Notes under the pieces: model-generated
Told to the model about the DNA's origin: nothing
The model's database searches: none
The model's input: only the letters and a program-made list of their open reading frames with translations
Program-made: the position numbers and the translations under genes
Part shown: positions 6,721-15,759 of the stretch, in pieces
Numbering within the stretch: the first letter of the stretch is position 1
How the letters are laid out: every line of letters starts with the position of its first letter
Assembly: GCA_964393115.1 (NCBI GenBank)
Contig: CAYMST010000098.1
Coordinates: forward strand, 1-16,075
Source: CAYMST01 sp964393115
GTDB lineage: Bacteria; Bacteroidota; Bacteroidia; Cytophagales; Cyclobacteriaceae
Length of the DNA: 16,075 bases
Direction of reading: 5' to 3'

Positions 6721-6880
6721 CCGAAAATATCAAAATTGATGTTTTCAAGGCTAGCCGGGAGCACCGCAACTACTGCCCAATCCCGTTGGGGATCCGATTC
6801 AGCTTGAGGTATAAGCATACATCTACGCTTCAGTTGATTGTATTTGCAGCACTTCCAACTTTTTCAGCAGGCCCTAACTT

Positions 6881-6910
6881 AAAAATAGAATTTTGGTTAA
6901 TGCTTACCAA
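6881..6910 (-). terminator. candidate terminator of the giant surface-protein gene
   Basis: On the minus strand, 29 bases after the stop codon, TTGGTAA pairs with TTAACCAA (one bulged base) around a 3-base loop, and a TATTTTT run follows within about 12 bases. The stem has only two G-C pairs and the U-tract is short and displaced, so it is a weak candidate. Confidence 0.35.
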
Positions 6911-6939
6911 TAAGGTTGAGACATAACGCCTGCTAACTT

Positions 6940-9900
6940 TTACTTGATTATGACCTTCTCTTTCATCATTTTATTTCCTTGTTGTACAATGACGAAATAA
7001 ATTCCTGGAGGCATACTGATGCTAGGATCGATTTTTTTGTCGAAGCTCGCAGCCCCATCATTTATGATATTTTGATAATAAAATCCTCCTTTCAGGTCCA
7101 TGATTCTAATGGATATTGGTTTGCTGTCGCTATCTGTTGAAAGTCTAATATTCAAATTGTCATTTGACGTAGGATTGGGATAGACGGTAACAGCTAGCGG
7201 ACTTTGTTTTGGGTTTATTTGTAATCGAATTATTCTAAATACCTCTTCTGACCCATCGAAGTCCACTTGCTTCAATTGGTAGAAGTTATTTCCCAACGAA
7301 GGGTTTCTGTGAACCAAGCTATATGTCTTTGCATGACTTATTGTGCCACTTCCCATTATAGTACCGATGGACCGAAATGTTTTTCCATCTACAGAGTGGT
7401 ATACCTCGAAGAAATCGTTATTTAATTCGCTTAACGTCGTCCAGGACAACACTACTTGTTTATTTTTTTCTACTGCCGTAAATGCTGATAGTTCGATAGG
7501 GAGAGCTACTTCTGGGGCTCTTCCTAACGCAAACTGTCGTGTGCTGAAAAATACTGAGTTTTCAGAAGTGACAGTACCGCTAATAGCGTCGCCACTGATT
7601 GTTCCTCCTTGATTTTCCCATCTATTGTCCGCAACGTCTCCATCGCGTGAACCCTCATCATCCCACCATACTAAACGGATTTCATCAGTACCCGTGAATG
7701 AGTTATGAGCACCATAGGAGGCACGAATTTGTGCTTGGTTCGAACCAACGCTTGCGATCTGCCATCTATCTGTAGGCCTAACGTTGGTCAGTGCATTTAG
7801 TCCAGACCCAGGGTCAGTATCATCGAACGATGTGCTGGGATAAGCAGCGTCGATACTCGTAAAGTACTCTGCAGTCCAATCATCTCCGCCGACCATTACA
7901 TTCACTACAGATATGGGAGCATATCGGGCTGTTTTGCCTACCGGAAACTGATATGTAGCCGCAACAGAGATGTTCTGTTTAGAAATAGGCCCCGTTATAT
8001 AGCTTGCGGAAGATGCGTTTGTCCAGTCGCCTGTTGATGTTAGTGTCAGCGTTTCACTAGATGTGGTAGTGACCAAGCCGTCTGTTAGCGTCAACATGCC
8101 ATTGACTTCTACGTCCCCGCTGTTTATCGTGATGCCGCTACCGGAGTTATTGATCGTCAGGTCGTCAAAACCTGCTGTACCCGTGAATGCGCCGTCCAAT
8201 AACTGTGTAGCGGAGCCGTCTAATGTAATATCAGTACCATTCCAGTTTAATGTACCTCCGGAAAAATTCATTCCTCCCGATATGGTCATAATGGTATTTG
8301 AACTTCCTGTGAAGGACCCACCACTTATTTCAAAACTACCATTTACGTCAATGGTAGAGCCATTTGAAAGGGATACTGAACCCGCTTGAATATCGAATAC
8401 ATCGGTATCGACATCTCCGATAGTGTAAGTATTTCCAGAGTTCAACACGATGGTCGGCCCATTTACTTCTAGTGTATCGCAGACGGTCACTAGGTTGTTT
8501 GGGAAAACACGAGAGCCACTACCTTCTAAGATGACTTTACGAATTTGCGAGATACCGGATAGTACACTGTATGAGGTCGTTCCAGAATACTGAATGGCTC
8601 CACCATCACAAGCTAAGAACTCTGTATACTCACCTGCCGGAAGAAGTTCGTTGTCTTCCAACACTATCGTTCCGGTCCCAGTTACTTCTCCGAGTCTCAA
8701 ACCTGTGGCTCCAGATGGTATGACCAATACACCACCTGCTTCTATTTCCGTGGAGAACAATCGAATATCGTTGAGGTCCAGTGTAAGCGTATTCCCGTTC
8801 CTGATGACAACCTCCGCACCCACAGGACCAACGCCTTCGGTTACATCCGGCGAGTTGATATTTACCTTTGTCCAATTGGCACTAGAGGAATAATTACCAC
8901 TTCCAACAAACGAAGTTTCATATGAGGCCACCTCATTAGGTATGGCATCTTCCACTCCAGCCGTATACTCACCGGTTATCTCAGCAGAGGAAAGATTGCT
9001 CATGGGAAAAGTAAACGTATTGCCAGCTTCATCAAAAGAGGAGGTATCCAATGACTTATCCCAGACACCGTTATCGGACTCAGTGAGTCTGACAGGTTCA
9101 TAGTCAGCACTTGTATTTATCCCAGAGACCATTATATCTGAAGGGTCAAAAGTAAACTCCGCATTACCTGTTGCGCCAGTAACTCCATCAGATGTGACCA
9201 CCCAGTGATAGGCTAATGCGTTAGTCGCATCCGACACGGTAGGATGTGATTCATTCGCCGGTCTTACCCGAATGCTTCCAGCTGATGATGAGGTTAATAC
9301 GAAATCTATGGGGGTATAGTTCAGCTCACCAACTGGAAAGAACAATGAGGTGCTTCCTGCGATGGCAGAGAAATTAATCTGCAGACCGTTATCTGTAAAT
9401 GAACTATTGGTTTGCACCATATTGTTCGCATTGAATGAAGAAACTTCCGTGATAGATGCCCCTACCTCCATGGTCACTAAACTACCACCAATGTTAAAAA
9501 CACCGCCATTTAATCTTAACTCCTGTGTGATATTGAAGTCGAATCCATTTCCGTCGGGTATGTCCACACCAGAAGGGTTGCTGATGGTGATAGTGCCAAT
9601 ATTTACAGCATTGTTGGTTAGCCCACTAAGGTTTTGGTCATCAGTACCGTTGAAAACCAAGCCGTTTCCTCCAGTATTTAGGAATGTACTTTCTACAAAA
9701 GCGTCGTTTTGCAGGCTTAACGAATTTGCGCCAACATCAAACGTTCCAGAGTTAAGAAAGAAGTCGTTACCCAAATCCAATGAAACATTGGCTGTTGTTG
9801 TCCCTGACCCACTTTTTCGTAAATCATATATCGAATAGGTGCCTGCTCCACTTATCGATTGTGCACCTACCCCACCAAAAATTGTTTCTGAGCTAGTACT

Positions 9901-12900
9901 TGTATAGGTCCCCTCATTAGTAAAGTTACCGTTTAGCGTCAAGTTAAAACCATTGGTTAAAACAGTTTGGTTACTGTTGATAACCAGGTTGTTGATTTCT
10001 AAATTTTGATTAAAAAGACGCACATCCGGCAGGTCAATGCTGTTTCCAACCGTTATGTTATTTAAAGGAACAGAGGAGGATATGTTGAAGTAGCTCGCAC
10101 CATAATCACTTGCTAAGTTATCATATATGGTAATAGTAGATCCTGTTACGTCTACGGTAGAAGGGTCTAGGATGAGCGAAAGATTAGCATCACCAGTTAC
10201 CCCTCTGTCCAAGTTAAACGTACCGCCTGTTAGGGTAAATTCACTGCCACTATTCAATACTTCAAACACACCTCTTGATGTGGTGGAAGCGCCATCAGTA
10301 GCAATATCGACATCACCACCAGTCTGGCGATACTTGAGTATACCAGCAGTGGATGAGGTAGATCGTCTTACCTGGCCACCAATATTCAATGTGCCCGATG
10401 TTACATTTATGAATGCTGATCCGGTAGTCGAGTATTCAATATCGGTCGTGCTAAGTGTTGCTGTTCCGCCGTTGATGCGCATCAGACCGTCTAAGATGAA
10501 TCTAGCATCAGTAGACGTAACAGTACCCTGTGAAATCTCTAATCCTGTCGATGCCGGTATGCTGAAATCTGAGCTATTTGCTAATTCTATATTTATGGAA
10601 GAATTATTAAGCACCAGCTTACCGTTTTGAAGCTCAAGTGCTTGCGGGGCCACTGTGTTATCTCCTCCTAAGGTGAAATTAGTGTTAAACGTAAATGTAC
10701 TCGTTGTATCGGTGCCTTTATTCATGACGACTCTGTAGAAAGCAGGATCGGCACCACTTGTCAAATCAAAAGCATGAGTTCCGTCTCCGGTCAAGTTGAG
10801 CGTAATTCGATCTTCACTGATGTCGCTAAACAATTGCAAACCTCCTCCTGAGGTTGTGTTTTGCGTGATGTTTCCGCCGACTGTTAATGAATGCTCTAGT
10901 GGCGTAGTACCTGGCGTACCAACATTGATGATTCCACCAGTATTTTCCAGGATGATATCTCCGTTTACTGTAATACTTCTACTATTTCCGGTATTCGGGT
11001 ATCGGATTTCCGCACCGCCGCCACTTGCTAACGAAGAGCCTCCACAGCAGGGTAGAGGAACCGCATCCGTTTCGAACATAAAGAGGTTATTGCTTACTAT
11101 AATATCACCAGATGCTCCACTATTTAACAAGAGGTTTGCATTTCCTAATATTTCTAGATTCTGCCGAATGGTAATGTCTGTTGAAAACTGAATGTTCAGA
11201 TTCCAAGTCCCCCAGTTAGCGGTTCCAAGGATAAGATTAGATACCTCTGATGGGGCATTATTATAGGTTCTGTTACTCGCTGCTTCATAAAAAACGATGG
11301 ATGAATCCTCCGCATTAAAGTCTCCTAGATCCATTACTGAAAAGTCCGGGTCTCCACCAAAGCGAATAAAAAACTCTCCTTCTCCCTTTACCACGTCTGC
11401 ATTGAGTTGTCCAGCTCCTCCTGTAATAAGTACGGCTGGTCGCAGAGCAAAAAATATGTTTGTTCTGGCCACCGGGTCTCCGGCTGCATCGGTCATTTTT
11501 GTGAAAATTAGTTCTGCACATTCTTCAACTTCACTTGCAATATTCAAGTGGTGTGCCAGTCCTCTGTTGGTGATATTAGGATCTTCCCAAGGCACAAAGC
11601 CAATGACGGCAATGTCTCCTGCACCTGGGAAATCAGGCGAGCTAGGATTATCGCCTCTATGCCAGTCCTGCTCATCGATGACCATATCCCCATTCATATC
11701 GGTTAGTTGATCACTGCGTACCCAAACAGCAGGGTTATCCCATTCGAAAAGTAAATTAAACCCTCCGTCGGCCGGGTTATCCTTTGTGTAGTAAACATAT
11801 GGCTCACCGACAAACCGAGCAGATGCACCAGCTGTATAGTTGGCATTTTCGATTTGAAAACCTGATCTTGCACCCGTTCCGTCATCATCTTGCGCCAGTC
11901 CATCAAATACTAGTGTTGAAGAGGTCACCTGGATTCCAGCGGCTCCTTCGTATGATCTAGTATAAGGTGATTCATCCAATACCTTTCCCGATACATATTC
12001 AGTATCTGGTGTTCCCGCACTTACATCTGACGCGTCGAAGGTGAACGTATAGCTGTTGATAGTAGGCAAATCTGAAGTCCCAAAGTCAGCATGATTCACC
12101 TTCCAGTAGTAGCTAAGTATGTTTCCTCCAGAGAGATCTGTAGTGCTAAGTTCTGCATCTACTGGGTTGATAGCGACATTACCCGTATTTCCACTCGTCA
12201 GCGCGATATCCATGGATGCCGGTGTATACTTTCCGCTTACTCCGAACGGGAATAAGTAAGTGCCGTCTGCCGAAATGTTTACATCAATTCCTCCGTCAGA
12301 CGCATTTCCTGCACTTTGCACCATTAGGGAATTAGAAAATGATCCGGTGGTAGCTACTTCTTGATTCAGCGAAAGCTTTGCTGTGCCAATATCAAGTATA
12401 CCAGTATTCAAATCCAATACGTTTATTATTCCCATGTCGCCAGAAAGGCTGACACCATTAGCGTTATTGATTTCCAGATCATAGATAGCACCTGTCGAAG
12501 AAGTAATGGATTGAGCAGCAGAGCCACTCATTAAAATCTGGCCAGTACTTGATGCTAAACCAATGGTGTCAGACAAGATAATATTACCATTTACTGTGAC
12601 ATCAAATGAATTAAGGTTGAAGTTGCCACTAGTCACATTTAATAGTTCATCTATTTGAACAGCGGTAGATTGACCATTGGTAATCCCTACATTTACTAAC
12701 GCTTGATTTTTGTTGATTTCGAGACTGTCCAAAACTAGGGTAGAGGCAAGGCCAATATCAATCGTGGAAGAACCATCCCCTACGAAAGCGAGATTCATAT
12801 CGCTGAAATCAACTGAAGCACCGTTATCAATAATTAATGATCCGGTAATATTCATATCAACGCCGCCAACATCAAGTGTTGTTCCATTTCCACCCGAGTT

Positions 12901-15759
12901 GTCAATATGCAAATCATTAATAATGGTGATTTCCTCCAAATCAAGCGTTGTTTCACCCGTTCCAGTTCCCGAACTACCACCAGTGATTACCGCGCTACCA
13001 GTACCTCCTGACTTTAGAATATTTAAATTAAAGAAAGGCGCCCTAGAGGTGATAGTGAAATCGTTATTGTTGTTGATCTCAAGGTTTACCGTTCCACCAG
13101 TTACATTATAATTCTCATCCGAACTGTTGATATAAATTCCTCCAGTTGTATTAGCCCCAGAAATATTCAGAGTGCCTCCTGTCATATTGAATACGTTTCC
13201 TTCATAGGTTAGACTGAAGACGTAGTGACTAGTATTTGAAGAGGTGCCGGTCACGTTGAATACACCTCCAGACATATTTATTCCTCCCAGTGAGGATGAC
13301 CCATTTGTGGAAGTCTTTAACTGATTAGTAGTTACTGTACCTCCTTCAAGAGTAAGTTGCCCATTATCACGCGTAGTGATTCCGTTGACAACTGGTATGT
13401 TTAGGAATCCTGAGGTTACTTTTGCTTCTCCATATAATACGAGTGCATTAGCAGAGGTTATCTCGACAGTACCTCCATCAACCCATAATCTTGCTCCTTC
13501 AAAAATACTTGAGTTACCAGACGTAAGTAGTGGAGAGATCACAACGTTTTCTCCCACTTTCACCGTACCATAAATTAGACCGAGCGCATTGTCATTTGTT
13601 GATGCCTGAGGTCCACCTAAAGAGGTATTTGCAGGCCCATACAAATTAAAATAAGCAGCATCATCTGCTTCCAGATCCACGATGTAGGTATTGTCCACTC
13701 CCTTATTGATTTCTATTCGGTAGAAGTCGGTGGTATTTTGAAGGTCTACAGTCTGATCCTGGTTAGCACTTAGGAAGTTTACATCTACTATTCCGTCGGT
13801 AGCTTCTGATTCTGTATCTTGAGAAGTTCTGTTTGTGAAATCCACATCCCCCTGGTTGGTAAAATCACCGTAAAGATTTAATTCATGACGTGCACTAGCA
13901 GTACCCACATCGATACTTCCATTGGCACCGACAAGTAAATCTCCCGTTACATTGACATTTAGAGAAGTTGTGGCACTGTTGTCATTGATTTGAAAAATGC
14001 CGCTAGTTATAGTTATGTTACTGCTTACTGTCACATCAGCCAGTGTCATGATTACATCAGTTGTATTGGTGAGATTGATACTCAAATTATTGGCCGATCT
14101 GGCACTACTCAACGTCAGCCCAGTACCGTAATATTCCAATGTACCTCCGTCATCAGCATCGATAAAGGAAGCATCATCTGCTGTTGGGTAGTTGTCTACA
14201 CTGGATGCGCCAGAAAGTCTCAGTGTACCAGCCCCTTTTAAAACCCCAAATGTTGAGCCAGTAGTCGCAGCTAGATCCAACGTACCAATAATTTCAACTT
14301 GGGTTACGGCAACATCATTGATGTTCATGGTAACTGTCCTGCCGGATTGGATTACGACTGTGTCAGCTTCATCTGGTACTTCACTAGACGGATTGTTATA
14401 TAATGGAGAGATGGCTCCATCTAACGTCCAGGTACTCGGGTCATTCCAGTCACCAGATACATAGCTATACCATATTTGTGATTCCGTACCCCCTTCGAAA
14501 GCAATGGCGATATGATCACCGTTATTTAAGTCTACGGTAGCCGAATTTACTGCACCGTTGGAAACCAATGGATAGCGTGTGGCATCTGAAAAGTCGGCAT
14601 CGCCATCAGTATCGACAAGTAGATAATAGTTGGGAATAGAGAATCCAGTACTCGGTAACTGTGAGCCGTCAATAGACACCGTCACGTCACCTAAATCTCC
14701 AGTTTCGTTGACTACCCACTCACGTGACAGCCTTTCTTCTGTACCGGGAACTTCCGAGAAGCTATCATCCCAGGTCAGGATATCCCCCGAGTCATGCCCC
14801 CAAAAGAGCCATTCTCCATTTGCTCTATTGTCACCACCGGAAATGGTTAGAACAGCAGAGGTGGCCGCTTCAGCAATTGTACCATCGGTGTGTTGTCCGA
14901 TACCCGCTATTTCGTTATCATACGCAGTGTAAGTGGTTTCATCCCAAAAATCATTGGTAAGGCTTATGCCGTACTTAGATGCTAAGTAGGTTTCGACGAC
15001 TATTCTTTCGGCGTTGGTAAGATATCTGCGAATAACAATGATCTCTGCGATATCTCCATGCATGTTTCTACTATCTCCGCTATTTAAGGTGCCAATGTGA
15101 AAGTCTGAATTGTTGTTCGGTATGGAGCTTGTACCACCAGTTATGCCCCCACCACTTACTTGATTGAGGAAATGATCAAAATCTCCGTTTTGATAAGTAA
15201 TGGAGTTGATATAGTCTGTTGAGACCACTACCGTTTGTCCAGCATCATTATTGGCGTTTACACGACTATTGAGTGAACCATTTTCAAAAGCCAAATAGGA
15301 TTGTTGAGAACCATTTCCATCTCGCTTACTGATATGTGCGTTAAGTCCAGAAACTGTGGATTGGTTAAAAACATAAAATACGGAGATTTCAGAGGTGCCA
15401 TCAAGTTGTGGGGCCTCATCTGCATCATCTTCAATATATAAGAACTCGGTTGATCCGCCAGCAAATGTAATAGAAGGCATTCCGCCAATACCGCTTGTTG
15501 TATACAGTGGACTAGTAGCAGCGCTAATGGCATTATAATTATAGCCCGACCGGTCTTGCCATGTAGCTACTGACTCTCCGTTCGAAGCGGCAGTACCACC
15601 ACTGTTTAAAACTCCATCATCTGCACGTAGCCACAAAACGAGATCCGATGAGCCACTCGTATTTTCAAATCCTCCGGGGCCGGACTGGCTATAGGCAAGA
15701 GTTGCTAAGGTGATAAGAAGAAAAAAGGTGAGGTTATGTCTAATCAAATCAAAATACAT
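6940..15759 (-). CDS. giant T9SS-exported multi-modular surface protein (LamG-like, DUF8202-like, beta-repeat modules)
   Basis: This is a 2939-residue secreted protein, uninterrupted over 8.8 kb. In order: signal peptide (1 to about 24; FFLLITLATLAYS before Q25), LamG/concanavalin-like jellyroll (about 30-262; VLWLRADDGV, WQDRSGY, GDIAEIIVIRR), a DUF8202-like domain (about 270-430) with an acidic loop DTDGDADFSD from D383, three tandem modules beginning near W438, W1340 and Y2290, a fibronectin-III-like domain (about 2752-2850; LPIELSAFTA, VLSWTTLSE, FEVYHSVDG, FYQLKQVDFDG) and a Por/T9SS sorting domain (about 2856-2939, YPNP at 2860, end KVIIK). The modules are mostly short beta-strand repeats such as MTGGTLNIS and LTGGTFNLD, likely beta-solenoids. 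Residues are rich in Gly, Ser, Thr, Asn and Asp and poor in Lys, Arg and Cys. It probably acts in adhesion or polymer binding; no catalytic motif is visible. I chose the ATG at 15759 over a TTG two codons earlier. Confidence 0.92.
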   Translation of the reverse strand: MYFDLIRHNLTFFLLITLATLAYSQSGPGGFENTSGSSDLVLWLRADDGVLNSGGTAASNGESVATWQDRSGYNYNAISAATSPLYTTSGIGGMPSITFAGGSTEFLYIEDDADEAPQLDGTSEISVFYVFNQSTVSGLNAHISKRDGNGSQQSYLAFENGSLNSRVNANNDAGQTVVVSTDYINSITYQNGDFDHFLNQVSGGGITGGTSSIPNNNSDFHIGTLNSGDSRNMHGDIAEIIVIRRYLTNAERIVVETYLASKYGISLTNDFWDETTYTAYDNEIAGIGQHTDGTIAEAATSAVLTISGGDNRANGEWLFWGHDSGDILTWDDSFSEVPGTEERLSREWVVNETGDLGDVTVSIDGSQLPSTGFSIPNYYLLVDTDGDADFSDATRYPLVSNGAVNSATVDLNNGDHIAIAFEGGTESQIWYSYVSGDWNDPSTWTLDGAISPLYNNPSSEVPDEADTVVIQSGRTVTMNINDVAVTQVEIIGTLDLAATTGSTFGVLKGAGTLRLSGASSVDNYPTADDASFIDADDGGTLEYYGTGLTLSSARSANNLSINLTNTTDVIMTLADVTVSSNITITSGIFQINDNSATTSLNVNVTGDLLVGANGSIDVGTASARHELNLYGDFTNQGDVDFTNRTSQDTESEATDGIVDVNFLSANQDQTVDLQNTTDFYRIEINKGVDNTYIVDLEADDAAYFNLYGPANTSLGGPQASTNDNALGLIYGTVKVGENVVISPLLTSGNSSIFEGARLWVDGGTVEITSANALVLYGEAKVTSGFLNIPVVNGITTRDNGQLTLEGGTVTTNQLKTSTNGSSSLGGINMSGGVFNVTGTSSNTSHYVFSLTYEGNVFNMTGGTLNISGANTTGGIYINSSDENYNVTGGTVNLEINNNNDFTITSRAPFFNLNILKSGGTGSAVITGGSSGTGTGETTLDLEEITIINDLHIDNSGGNGTTLDVGGVDMNITGSLIIDNGASVDFSDMNLAFVGDGSSTIDIGLASTLVLDSLEINKNQALVNVGITNGQSTAVQIDELLNVTSGNFNLNSFDVTVNGNIILSDTIGLASSTGQILMSGSAAQSITSSTGAIYDLEINNANGVSLSGDMGIINVLDLNTGILDIGTAKLSLNQEVATTGSFSNSLMVQSAGNASDGGIDVNISADGTYLFPFGVSGKYTPASMDIALTSGNTGNVAINPVDAELSTTDLSGGNILSYYWKVNHADFGTSDLPTINSYTFTFDASDVSAGTPDTEYVSGKVLDESPYTRSYEGAAGIQVTSSTLVFDGLAQDDDGTGARSGFQIENANYTAGASARFVGEPYVYYTKDNPADGGFNLLFEWDNPAVWVRSDQLTDMNGDMVIDEQDWHRGDNPSSPDFPGAGDIAVIGFVPWEDPNITNRGLAHHLNIASEVEECAELIFTKMTDAAGDPVARTNIFFALRPAVLITGGAGQLNADVVKGEGEFFIRFGGDPDFSVMDLGDFNAEDSSIVFYEAASNRTYNNAPSEVSNLILGTANWGTWNLNIQFSTDITIRQNLEILGNANLLLNSGASGDIIVSNNLFMFETDAVPLPCCGGSSLASGGGAEIRYPNTGNSRSITVNGDIILENTGGIINVGTPGTTPLEHSLTVGGNITQNTTSGGGLQLFSDISEDRITLNLTGDGTHAFDLTSGADPAFYRVVMNKGTDTTSTFTFNTNFTLGGDNTVAPQALELQNGKLVLNNSSINIELANSSDFSIPASTGLEISQGTVTSTDARFILDGLMRINGGTATLSTTDIEYSTTGSAFINVTSGTLNIGGQVRRSTSSTAGILKYRQTGGDVDIATDGASTTSRGVFEVLNSGSEFTLTGGTFNLDRGVTGDANLSLILDPSTVDVTGSTITIYDNLASDYGASYFNISSSVPLNNITVGNSIDLPDVRLFNQNLEINNLVINSNQTVLTNGFNLTLNGNFTNEGTYTSTSSETIFGGVGAQSISGAGTYSIYDLRKSGSGTTTANVSLDLGNDFFLNSGTFDVGANSLSLQNDAFVESTFLNTGGNGLVFNGTDDQNLSGLTNNAVNIGTITISNPSGVDIPDGNGFDFNITQELRLNGGVFNIGGSLVTMEVGASITEVSSFNANNMVQTNSSFTDNGLQINFSAIAGSTSLFFPVGELNYTPIDFVLTSSSAGSIRVRPANESHPTVSDATNALAYHWVVTSDGVTGATGNAEFTFDPSDIMVSGINTSADYEPVRLTESDNGVWDKSLDTSSFDEAGNTFTFPMSNLSSAEITGEYTAGVEDAIPNEVASYETSFVGSGNYSSSANWTKVNINSPDVTEGVGPVGAEVVIRNGNTLTLDLNDIRLFSTEIEAGGVLVIPSGATGLRLGEVTGTGTIVLEDNELLPAGEYTEFLACDGGAIQYSGTTSYSVLSGISQIRKVILEGSGSRVFPNNLVTVCDTLEVNGPTIVLNSGNTYTIGDVDTDVFDIQAGSVSLSNGSTIDVNGSFEISGGSFTGSSNTIMTISGGMNFSGGTLNWNGTDITLDGSATQLLDGAFTGTAGFDDLTINNSGSGITINSGDVEVNGMLTLTDGLVTTTSSETLTLTSTGDWTNASSASYITGPISKQNISVAATYQFPVGKTARYAPISVVNVMVGGDDWTAEYFTSIDAAYPSTSFDDTDPGSGLNALTNVRPTDRWQIASVGSNQAQIRASYGAHNSFTGTDEIRLVWWDDEGSRDGDVADNRWENQGGTISGDAISGTVTSENSVFFSTRQFALGRAPEVALPIELSAFTAVEKNKQVVLSWTTLSELNNDFFEVYHSVDGKTFRSIGTIMGSGTISHAKTYSLVHRNPSLGNNFYQLKQVDFDGSEEVFRIIRLQINPKQSPLAVTVYPNPTSNDNLNIRLSTDSDSKPISIRIMDLKGGFYYQNIINDGAASFDKKIDPSISMPPGIYFVIVQQGNKMMKEKVIIK
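6943..7194 (-). other. T9SS C-terminal sorting domain
   Basis: The last 84 or so residues of the giant protein match the type A Por-secretion sorting domain (TIGR04183 pattern): VTVYPNPTSNDNLNIRL, then an IRIMDLKGGFYYQN strand pair, PPGIYFVIVQQGNK and a basic end KMMKEKVIIK. This domain directs export across the outer membrane by T9SS and is normally cleaved on attachment to the cell surface. It shows that the organism must have a T9SS, which is encoded elsewhere. Confidence 0.9.
7510..8904 (-). repeat. third surface module of the giant protein (short)
   Basis: Opens with SGNYSSSANW (Y2290, W2296) and VVIRNGNTLTLDLND, which closely parallels the first module (VVIQSGRTVTMNIND). Strand repeats follow (ISGGSFTGSS, FSGGTLNWNG). 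The module closes with YQFPVGKTARYAP (FPVG at 2605-2608) and a W-rich tail. It is about half the length of the other two. Confidence 0.7.
8905..11789 (-). repeat. second surface module of the giant protein
   Basis: Opens with LFEWDNPAVW (W1340, W1346), but the segment that follows differs from modules one and three: it contains a dockerin-like calcium loop DMNGDMVIDEQD (1354-1365) and then a different first strand set. It continues with many GGT-type strand repeats and closes with LFFPVGELNYTP (FPVG at 2141-2144), AYHWVV and FTFDPSDI (about 2200), matching the end of the first module. Confidence 0.7.
11790..14475 (-). repeat. first surface module of the giant protein
   Basis: Opens with SGDWNDPSTW (W438, W444) followed by DTVVIQSGRTVTMN, then about 700 residues of strand repeats (MTGGTLNISG, VTGGTVNLEI, VTSGFLNIPV). 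It closes with YLFPFGVSGKYTP (FPFG at 1170-1173), SYYWKV and FTFDASDV (about 1237). Its opening and closing motifs recur in the second and third modules. Confidence 0.7.

Larger units (their letters stand above)
6242..6939. other. 698-base non-coding region with small repeats
   Basis: It separates the membrane-protein operon from the 3' end of the giant surface-protein gene. Two short open frames (6396-6581 minus and 6714-6926 plus) have no recognisable composition or start signals and I regard them as chance. The region holds a minus-strand promoter-like element (6268-6275), a direct/inverted repeat pair (6321-6348), three copies of CCTTGCAC (6352, 6680, 6712) and a candidate terminator for the giant gene (6881-6910). 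It could be a decayed gene or a small mobile-element remnant, but I cannot identify one. Confidence 0.55.

Noticed and set aside
6714..6926. Possible 70-codon gene on the plus strand in the intergenic region
   Set aside because: No recognisable domain, membrane pattern or start signal; it runs into the candidate terminator of the giant gene. Chance is the simplest explanation.
9350..9838. Plus-strand open frame of 162 codons inside the giant gene
   Set aside because: It is antisense to a continuous 2939-residue reading frame with clear domains. Its product is Pro/Val/Ser-rich, as expected from reading Gly/Ser/Thr/Asn repeats backwards. No domain is visible.
10127..10630. Plus-strand open frame of 167 codons inside the giant gene
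   Set aside because: Same reason: an antisense shadow of the repetitive coding sequence with no independent start signals.
6940..15759. CRISPR-like or DNA-level tandem repeats in the giant gene
   Set aside because: The repetition is at the protein level (short beta-strand motifs); the DNA copies are diverged with no regular repeat-spacer pattern.
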